From contig NC_058522.1 in the NCBI RefSeq assembly GCF_904849725.1, positions 438,989,529 through 439,053,528 of the forward strand: DNA of 64,000 bases, given 5' to 3'. Below, piece after piece: positions 56,429 to 64,000 of this stretch; within the stretch, counting starts at the first letter, position 1, and each line of letters starts with the position of its first letter. The translations under genes and the position numbers were made by a program. The DNA is from Hordeum vulgare subsp. vulgare. Taxonomy: Eukaryota; Streptophyta; Magnoliopsida; Poales; Poaceae. The notes beneath the pieces were generated by a model. That model did no database searches and had not been told where the DNA came from. It saw nothing but the letters and a program-made list of their open reading frames with translations.

Positions 56429-59400
56429 CTATTGGGAAAGCGTTGGAGTCCAATTTCTTAACGAAACAGATACCTCTTCATTTTTAGGGTCTGAAACAGG
56501 CTGATAAACATCCCTTATGTACTCCTCTGGAGTTATGATATTGATGATATTGGTCTCAACATTTATGGGAGTACCAGAGATGTAATGCTTGATTCTTTGC
56601 CCATGTACCACTCTAGGAAAATTTCCTTCCGTGTTATTGATTTTGATGGCACCGGAACGATATACTTCCTCGATAACATAAGGACCTTCCCATTTAGAGA
56701 AAAGCTTGCCTGCAAAGAATCTCAAATGAGAATTGTATAGCAAGACATAATCACCTACAATGAACCCTCGTTTCTGTATTCGTTTGTCGTGCCATCTCTT
56801 AATCTTTTCCTTGAACAACCTGGCATTCTCATATGTCTGGGCTCTCCATTCATCCAACGAGCTGATATCAAGCAACCGCTTCTCACCGGCAAGTTTGAAA
56901 TCAAAGTTGAGCTCTTTGATTGCCAAATAAGCTTTGTGTTCCAGCTCAAGAGGTAAATGACAGGCCTTACCGTAAACCATTTTATACGGTGACATGCCCA
57001 GGGGATTCTTATAAGCAGTCCTACAAGTCCATAGTGCATCGTCAAGTTTGCTAGACCAGTTCTTTCGTGATCTATTGACGGTCTTTTTTAGGATCAACTT
57101 GATCTCCCTATTACTCAACTCCACTTGACCACTAGACTGAGGATGATAAGGAGATGCAACTCTATGGTTGACATCATACTTAGCGAGAATTTTGCGGAAA
57201 ACACCATGAATGAAGTGTGAACCGCCATCAGTCATCAAATATCAAGGGACTCCAAATCTCGGGAAAATGACTTCTTTAAGCATCTTAATAGAGGTGTGGT
57301 GATCAGCATTTTTAGTGGGGATAGCTTCTACCCACTTAGTGACGTAATCCACGGCAACTAAGATGTGAGTGTACCCATTAGAACTCGAGAAGGGTCCCAT
57401 ATAATCAAAGTCCCAGACATCAAATGGTTCAATGAGAAGTGAATAGTTCATAGGCATTTCCTGACGCTTACTGATGTTCCCTATTCTTTGGCAGTCGTCA
57501 CAGGACAAGACAAACTTACGGGCATCCTTGAAGAGAGTGGGCCAATAGAAACCTGATTGCAATAACTTATGAGCAGTTCTGTCTCCAGCATGGTGTCCTC
57601 CGTAGGCTTCGGAATGACACTTCTGCAGGATCTGTCCCTGTTCATGTTCAGGCACACAACGTCTAATAATACCATCTACTGCTTCCTTATAAAGGTGAGG
57701 ATCATCCCAAAAGTAGTGTCTCAACTCAAAGGAGAATTTCTTCTTTTGCTGATAGGTGAAACTGGGTGGTATGTATTTGGCTACGATATAGTTTGCGTAA
57801 TCAGCATACCACGGTGCACTATGTGAAGTGCGGATGACATTTAGTTGCTCATCAGGAAAGTTGTCATCAATAGGTCGTGGGTCATCAAGGACATTCTCTA
57901 GCCTAGACAAGTTATCTGCTACAGGGTTATCAGCACCCTTTCGGTCAACGACGTGCAAATCAAATTCCTGTAGCAGGAGAACCCATCTGATCATCCTAGG
58001 CTTAGCGTCCTTCTTCTCCATAAGGTACTTAATAGCATCATGATCAGAGTGAATAGTGACTTTGGAATCAACTATATAAGATCTGAACTTTTCACATGCA
58101 AACACGACTGCTAAAAAATCCTTCTCCGTAGTGGCATAGTTTCTTTGGGCACTGTCTAGAGTTTTACCAGCGTAGTGAATGAAATTCAACTTCTTGTCAA
58201 CTCTTTGTCCTAGAACAACACCTACAACATAATCACTAGCATCGCACATGATTTCAAAGGCCAAGTTCCAGTCAGGTGATTGAACAATAGGTGCGGTTAT
58301 CAAAGCCTTCTTAAGTATTTCAAAAGCTTCCTCACAATCCTCATCAAAAACAAAAGGAACATCCTTCTGCAAAAGGTTGGTAAGAGGCCTAGAAATCTTA
58401 CAGAAGTCTTTAATGAACCTTCTATAGAAACCAGCATGACCTAGGAAACTTCGTATACCTCTGATATCTGTGGGGCAAGGCATTTTCTCAATTGCATCAA
58501 CCTTAGCCTTATCAACTTCAATGCCTCTTTCAGAAATTTTGTGTCCTAAGACGATACCTTCATTAACCATAAAGTGGCACTTCTCCCAATTCAAGACGAG
58601 GTTGGTATCTTCGCATCTCTGTAAGACTCAATCAAGGTTGCTGAGGCAATCATCAAAAGAAGACCCGTAAACGGAGAAGTCATCCATGAAAACCTCGACA
58701 ATCTTTTCACAAAAGTGAGAGAATATAGCCATCATACATCTTTGGAAGGTGGCAGGTGCATTGCATAAGCCAAAAGGCATACATCTATTAGCAAAGGTAC
58801 CGAAGGGGCAGGTGAAAGTGGTTTTCTCCTGATCAGATTGTGCAACAGGTATTTGTGAGAAACCTGAATAACCGTCTAGAAAGCAGAAGTGTGTGTGTTT
58901 TGATAGCCTTTCTAGCATTTGGTCGATAAACGACAAAGGATAATGATCTTTCCTGGTTGCCTTGTTCAGTTTCCGGAAGTCTATCACCATCCTATAGCCG
59001 GTAATAATCCTTTGTGGGATTAGTTCATCCTTATCATTAGGAACGACTGTGATACCTCCCTTCTTAGGTACGCAATGTACTGGACTTACCCAATCACTAT
59101 GAGCAACAGGATAAATGATTTCTACTTCCAGAAGCTTTAATATTTCTTTTCTAACGACCTCTTTCATCTTAGGATTTAATCTCCTTTGATGATCACCAAC
59201 TAGTTTAAAGTCAGGATCTGTTTTAATCTTGTGCTGGCATAGAGTAGGACTAATACCCTGAAGATCATCAAGAGTATACCCAATAGCAGCACGGTGCTTC
59301 CTCAGAGTTCTTAGTAACTTCTTCTCTTCGTGCTCTGAGAGGAGGGCACTAATAATAACAGGATATATCTCCTTGTCATCAAGATAGGCATACTTAAGAG

Positions 59401-59692
59401 TATCAGGCAACTGTTTAAGCTCGAACACAGGATCACGCTTTGGTGGGGGAGGATCCCCAAGCAGTTCAACAGGCAGATTATTCTTGAGAATAGGATATTG
59501 TTCTATGACAATTTTATCTATCTCATCTCTCTCCTCCATATGCATATCATTTTCATGCTCAAGAAGATATTGCTCTAAAGGATCTGCAGGAGGTACGACA
59601 ATAGAGGCAAGAGCAATGATTTCATCCCTACCAGACGACTCTTTTTCATGGGGTTGTCTTCCAAACTTGGAGAAGTTAAATTCATGAGACAC
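56429..59692 (-). pseudogene. Gypsy2 reverse transcriptase, RNase H and integrase
   Basis: One original frame broken by two TGA codons (58628-58630 and 57242-57244). In order: a protease-RT linker (LPDTLKYAYLDDKE, RKHRAAIGYTLDD); the RT (VPKKGGITVVPNDK, FLDGYSGFSQIPV, and the catalytic FMDDFSVYG); RNase H ([30 protein letters not shown]); and integrase with zinc region ([17 protein letters not shown]) and DDE residues in [17 protein letters not shown] and SGQVELSNREIK. A C-terminal tail with GDYVLLYNSHLR and FFAGKLFSKWEGPY follows. The catalytic residues are all present; only the stops inactivate it. Confidence 0.92.
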
Positions 59693-61196
59693 ACCCTCAA
59701 AACTAACTGTGACAGTCTGCTTAATGCAATCAATGTGAGCATTGACAGTGTTGAGAAAGGGTCTACCAAATATGATGGGACAAAAGCTATCTTGTGCAAT
59801 ACCAAGGACGAGAAAATCAGTACGTCTACGTCTCTCACAATTCCCAGAGGGCAGATAGTGTCTCTATTAGCTAGCGCAATAGTGACATCAATGGGTTCTA
59901 ACTCAGCAGGTGCAATCTCATCTTTGATTTCATCATATAGAGAACGGGGTATTGACTAACACTATCTCCCATATCACATAAACCATGGTAACAGTGATCT
60001 CCTATCTTTACAGAAACAACGGGCAAACCAACTATAGGTCCGTATTTGTCTTTCGCGTGAAGTTTAGCAATTCTAGCGGAGTCCTCACAGAATTTGATAA
60101 CATGCCCATCTATGTCTTCGGCTAAGAGATATTTGATAATAGCAATACTAGGTTCAACTATAATCTCCTCAGGGGGTGCAAGTGGTCTAATGTAACCCCT
60201 ACGTATCACAGTTGGAGCTTCAGAATAATCCTTTATCCTAGCAGGGTATGGTGGTTTCTTAGTGTCAGCACAAGGAACAATAGGATCACTAAAAGCAATG
60301 ACTTTCTCCTCAACTAGATTGGTTTTGGCTATGTTGATTTCTACAGGAGGATGATGTTTAAACCACTTCTCTTTGGGAAGATCAACATGAGCAACAAAAG
60401 ATTCACATAGAGAAGCTACTATCTCAGAGTCAAGTCAATACTTAGCGCTAAAATCTCTAAAAGTGTTTATCTCAACAAAAGATTTAACGTAATCAAACTG
60501 GAAATTCATACCTGACTCCTTACCTTCCTCTGGCTCCCAATCTTCAGAGTTGCGTTTGATTCTATCCAATAAATCCCACTTTTGATCAATATCCTTCTTC
60601 ATAAAAGAACCGGTACAAGAAGTGTCAAGCATGGTACGATCTTCATGAGAAAGCCGAGCATAAAAGTTTTGAGTGATGATTTCTCTCAAGAGCTCATGAT
60701 TGGGGCATGAATATAGCATTGATTTAAGCCTCCCCCAATCTTGAGCTATGCTTTCCATGTCACGAGGCCAAAAGTTATAAATAAAGTTCCGATCACGATG
60801 TACTAAATGCATAGGATAGAACTTTTGATGAAATTCCAATTTCAACCGATTGTAGCCCCATGATCCAGTATCATCACATAGACTATACCATGTCAACGCC
60901 TTATCCTTCAAAGATAAAGGAAAGACTTTCTTATTTACCTCATCCTCGGGCAAACCTGCAAGCTTAAATAAACCACAAACTTCATCTACATAGATCAGAT
61001 GCAAGTCTGGATGTGAAGATCCATCTCCTGTGAAAGGATTAGCCAGCAGTTTCTCAAGCATACCCGAAGGAATTTCATAAAAGATATTTTCAGTAGGTAC
61101 CTCAGGTTGAGGAACAACTCCTCGTGATTCCGTTCGTGGTGAAGATACCCCGAACAAACTCCTCAAAGGAACAGTTTCCATAGTGAAAAGTGACAA
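59693..61196 (-). pseudogene. Gypsy2 gag and protease, interrupted
   Basis: ATG at 61196 (or 61181). The gag core has MLEKLLANPFTGDG, LHLIYVDEV, FPLSLKDKALTWY and HRDRNFIYNFWPRDMESIAQ. A TGA at 60435-60437 follows the Lys-Tyr of a SAKY peptide; Gypsy1 reads AGA (Arg) there. The same frame continues through a linker to the protease site Asp-Met-Gly-Asp at about 59965-59980, where Gypsy1 has Asp-Met-Gly-Ala. A one-base frameshift near 59955 and a deletion of about 25 bp near 59820 then break the frame before it rejoins the RT frame. Confidence 0.88.
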
Positions 61197-61258
61197 TAAA
61201 TCTCAGCACAGTATAAAAAAATTCCTTACCAATTTCCACTTACCAAAGGCGCTTCACT

Positions 61259-61275
61259 CCCCGGCAACGGAGCCA
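61259..61275 (-). other. Gypsy2 primer-binding site
   Basis: On the minus strand TGGCTCCGTTGCCGGGG, 11 bp from the 5' LTR edge. Confidence 0.8.
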
Positions 61276-61286
61276 GAAAAGAGTCT

Positions 61287-62806
61287 TGATGACCCACAAG
61301 TATAGGGGATCAATCATAGTCCTTTCGATAAGTAAGAGTGTCGAACCCAACGAGGAGCAGAAGGCTCTCATAAACGGTTTTCAGCATGGTAATAACTGCA
61401 AGCACTGAAAGTAGCGGTAACAAGTGATGGTGTAGTGAGGTGAAACGTAGCAAGCAAAGAGTAACAAGTAACAAGGAGTAGCAATGGTGCAGCAAGTGGC
61501 CCAATCCCTTTTGTAGCAAGGGACACGCCTGAACAAAGTCTTATAGGAGGAAAAACGCTCCCGAGGACACACGGGAATTTCTGTCATGCTAGTTTCATCA
61601 TGTTCATATGATTCACGTTCGTTACTTTGATAGTTTGATATGTTGGTGGACCGGCGCTTGGGTACTGCCCTTACTTGGACAAGCATCCCACTTATGACTA
61701 ACCCCTCTCGCAAGCATCCGCAACTAAGAAAGAAGAATTAAGACAATGTCTAACCATAGCATTAAACTAGTGGATCCAAATCAGCCCCTTACGAAGCAAC
61801 GCATAGACTGGGGTTTAAGCTTCTGTCACTCCAGCAGCCCATCATCTAATTACTACTCCCCAATGCCTTCCTCTAGGCCCAAGTATGGTGAAGTGTTATG
61901 TAGTCGACGTTCACATAACACCACTAGAGGAAAAAACAACATACAACATATCAAAATACCGAACGAATATCAAATTCACATGACTATTATCAGCATGACT
62001 TATCCCATGTCCTCAGGAACAAAAGTAACTACTCACAAATCATAATTATAATCATGATCAGAGGTGTAATGAATAGCATCAAGGATCTGAACATAAACTC
62101 TTCCACCAAGTAATCCAACTAGCATCAACTACAAAGAGTAATCAACACTACTAGCAACCTTACAAGTACCAATCGGAGTCGTGAGATGGAGATTGGTTAC
62201 AAGATATGAACTAGGGATTGGAGAGGAGATGGTGCTGATGAAGATGTTGATGAAGATGCCTCCCCTCCGACGAAAGAAGTGTTGGTGATGATGGCGACGA
62301 TTTCCCCCTCCGGGAGGGAAGTTTCCCCGGTAGGATCGTCCTGCCAGAGCTCTAGATTGGATCTGCTCAAGTTCCGCCTCGTGGCGGCGGCGAAACCACG
62401 AAAAAGCTCCCGATTGATTTTTTCTGGAACGAAACCCTTCATATAGCAAACGAGGGGCTAGTGGGCCGTCAGGGAGCCCACAAGCTTGCCCTCCACCACC
62501 AGGGGGTGGCGGTGGCGGGGTTTGTGGCGCCCTGGCAGCCCCCCTCTGGTACTTCTTTCGCCTAGTATTTTTTATATAATCCCAAAAATTCCACGTAAAT
62601 TTTCAGGACATTTGGAGAGGTGCAGAATAGTGGACTAAGATTTGCTCCTTTTCCAGTCCAGAATTCCAGCTGCCTGAATTTTCCCTCTTCAATTAAACCT
62701 TGCAAAATAAGAGATAAAAGGCATAAATATGGTACCACAAAGTAATATAACAGCCCATAAAGAAATAAATATTAACATGAAAGCATGATGCAAAATGGAC
62801 GTATCA
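61287..62806 (-). repeat. Gypsy2 5' LTR
   Basis: 1520 bp with the same edges as the 3' LTR. It is followed directly by the right copy of the GCGGT target duplication. Confidence 0.95.
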
Positions 62807-62811
62807 GCGGT

Positions 62812-62863
62812 CGCGTGGGCCACTTTTGGTGCCGAGGCTGCCGGCTCCCGAGGAGGAGGTACG
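62812..62863. other. target sequence between two insertions
   Basis: 52 bp, GC-rich, continuing the sequence that precedes Gypsy2 at 52660. It is bounded on the right by another LTR. Confidence 0.6.
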
Positions 62864-64000
62864 TGATACGTCCCAAACGTATCTATAATTTCTGTTTATT
62901 CCATGCTCTTTTGGGTGACAATGTTATATGTTTTGCTACACTTTTATACCTTTTTCCACATATTTGGACTGACCTACTAACTCAGTGCACCCAGTGCTAG
63001 TTTTTGTCTGCTGATTTCTTTTAATTGCAGGGACTTTACCCTAATTTTTAGAGCCCCAAAAATCCCGAGAAAAATATATAAAAATCAGCATGACGGAAGC
63101 TTCACGAAGCACCAAAGGTGGGCCAGAGGGGAGCCAGGCCCTGCTCAGACGGCCACCCTACGCGGCCCCCCTCCTAGTCGTGCCACTAGGCTGCTTGGGT
63201 GGAGGGTCCACCCCCTAGCGCCCTCCTTTGGCCTATATTTACCCCTCGGACATAAAACCCTGAAGATAGATCTAGAATCGTGAATTTCTCCATCGTTCCG
63301 CCGCCCAGCGCTTCCGAGATCGCATGCGCCAGAAGACCTCTTCCCGACACCCTGCCGGAGGGAGGATTAACCTCCGGAAGCTTCTCCACCACCATGGACG
63401 CTTCCCGGGCATGCCGTGAGTAGTCCTCCTTGGACCATGAGTTCATGACCAGTAGTTATGTGATGTCTTCTCTCCAATCTTGTGCTTCAATGCTTAGCCC
63501 TTGTGAGCTGCCTTACATGATCAAGGCATCTATGTAATTTACCTGTTGTTGCTATGCTGAGTTTGCTGGGATCCGATGGATTATGAGATTATGTTCAGCT
63601 TGTGATGAGATATATATTTGGTTCTCCTTTTATATTATGTTCTTGAGTAATTCATGCATGTTCTCCGTTGCTTTTTATTGCTTTGGCCGAGTAGTAGAAT
63701 GGAACTCCAAGAGGGAGCGTTATGCATGATTGTGGGTTCATGCCCCCTGATGTCTAGCTTGAGTGACTCAAACATGAGACTAGGGGATGTGATGTTGCCA
63801 CCAGGGAGAAAACAACGGTGCTTGTGACCATGGTTGCAAGGATTGTTTACCTTACACAAAGTTCGTTAATGCAGGTGTACGTTGCTTTGAGTTTACACTT
63901 TGGGTGGGGCTCGCAACTTAATATCAACGAGATGTTCTGGATAGATATCTCAAGGTGGATGATTATAGAGTAGATGCTAATGGATAAACGGTCTACTTGT
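62864..64000 (+). mobile_element. LTR of another gypsy element, runs off the window
   Basis: Starts TGATACGTCCCAAACGTATC and continues without an end to 64000. It shares the general plan of the other Athila-like LTRs here (TGATACGTC start, CTCAGTGC phrase, GGAGGATT stretch) but differs in sequence, so it is a separate family. It could be a solo LTR or the 5' LTR of an element beyond the window. Confidence 0.75.

Larger units (their letters stand above)
52661..62811 (-). mobile_element. Gypsy2: full-length Athila-like LTR retrotransposon
   Basis: The element is 52666-62806 (10,141 bp), with perfect target duplication GCGGT at 52661-52665 and 62807-62811. It is minus strand: 5' LTR 61287-62806, primer site 61259-61275, gag-pol 56429-61196, an extra ORF 55764-56141, a 1.5-kb non-coding region, polypurine tract 54189-54202 and 3' LTR 52666-54188. 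It is structurally complete, but gag-pol carries three TGA codons, a frameshift and a small deletion. It is the same family as Gypsy1. In the first 240 bp of the LTRs I count about ten differences, so it is moderately young. Confidence 0.95.

Overview
This window is plant nuclear DNA. The repeats point to a large-genome grass of the tribe Triticeae (wheat, Aegilops, barley or rye type). They include copia LTRs of the BARE/WIS/Angela kind, several Athila-like gypsy families whose LTRs begin TGATACGTC, two CACTA DNA transposons, and Stowaway-type MITEs. Family names come from recognition, not from a search. One intact host gene was found, a glutamate receptor-like channel (GLR) on the minus strand with three exons, 39259-45717. 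Nearly everything else is transposable-element sequence, much of it nested.

Layout. 1-2555 is a gypsy gag remnant with a truncated LTR, minus strand. 2556-7831 is the 5' part of a plus-strand gypsy element (Gypsy1), interrupted by a solo LTR at 5372-6878. 7832-20550 is a minus-strand copia element inserted in Gypsy1. Its 3' LTR is split by a 5.2-kb non-autonomous Athila-like element (8259-13486), and its 5' LTR is cut off at 20550. 20824-22604 is a copia solo LTR with target-site duplication GAACT. 22610-24805 is unassigned repetitive DNA with a degenerate tandem array. 24806-39070 is a complete 14.3-kb CACTA element with 13-bp terminal inverted repeats and target duplication GTA. It carries a TNP2-like transposase gene and a second En/Spm-type gene, both damaged, plus a solo LTR, a long hairpin and a 0.5-kb tandem duplication. 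The GLR gene follows only 188 bp beyond the CACTA end and has MITEs in its 3.5-kb second intron and upstream. 46308-48735 is mostly unassigned. 48736-52660 is the start of a second, internally deleted CACTA element. 52666-62806 is a full-length minus-strand gypsy element (Gypsy2) of the Gypsy1 family, with two LTRs of about 1.52 kb and target duplication GCGGT. 62864-64000 is the start of another LTR that runs off the window.

How the parts relate. Target-site duplications and broken reading frames order the insertions: Gypsy1, then the copia element and the 5372 solo LTR, then the non-autonomous element inside the copia LTR. No element keeps an intact polyprotein or transposase, so all look unable to move without help. 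The strongest points for follow-up are: a second polypurine tract inside two Athila-like elements, with conserved blocks in their 3' non-coding regions; a gag-less element carrying a long acidic ORF with one nonsense codon; phased palindromes at the CACTA ends; and a near-perfect hairpin just upstream of the CACTA transposase start. I found no tRNA or rRNA genes, no CRISPR array and no prokaryote-like system.
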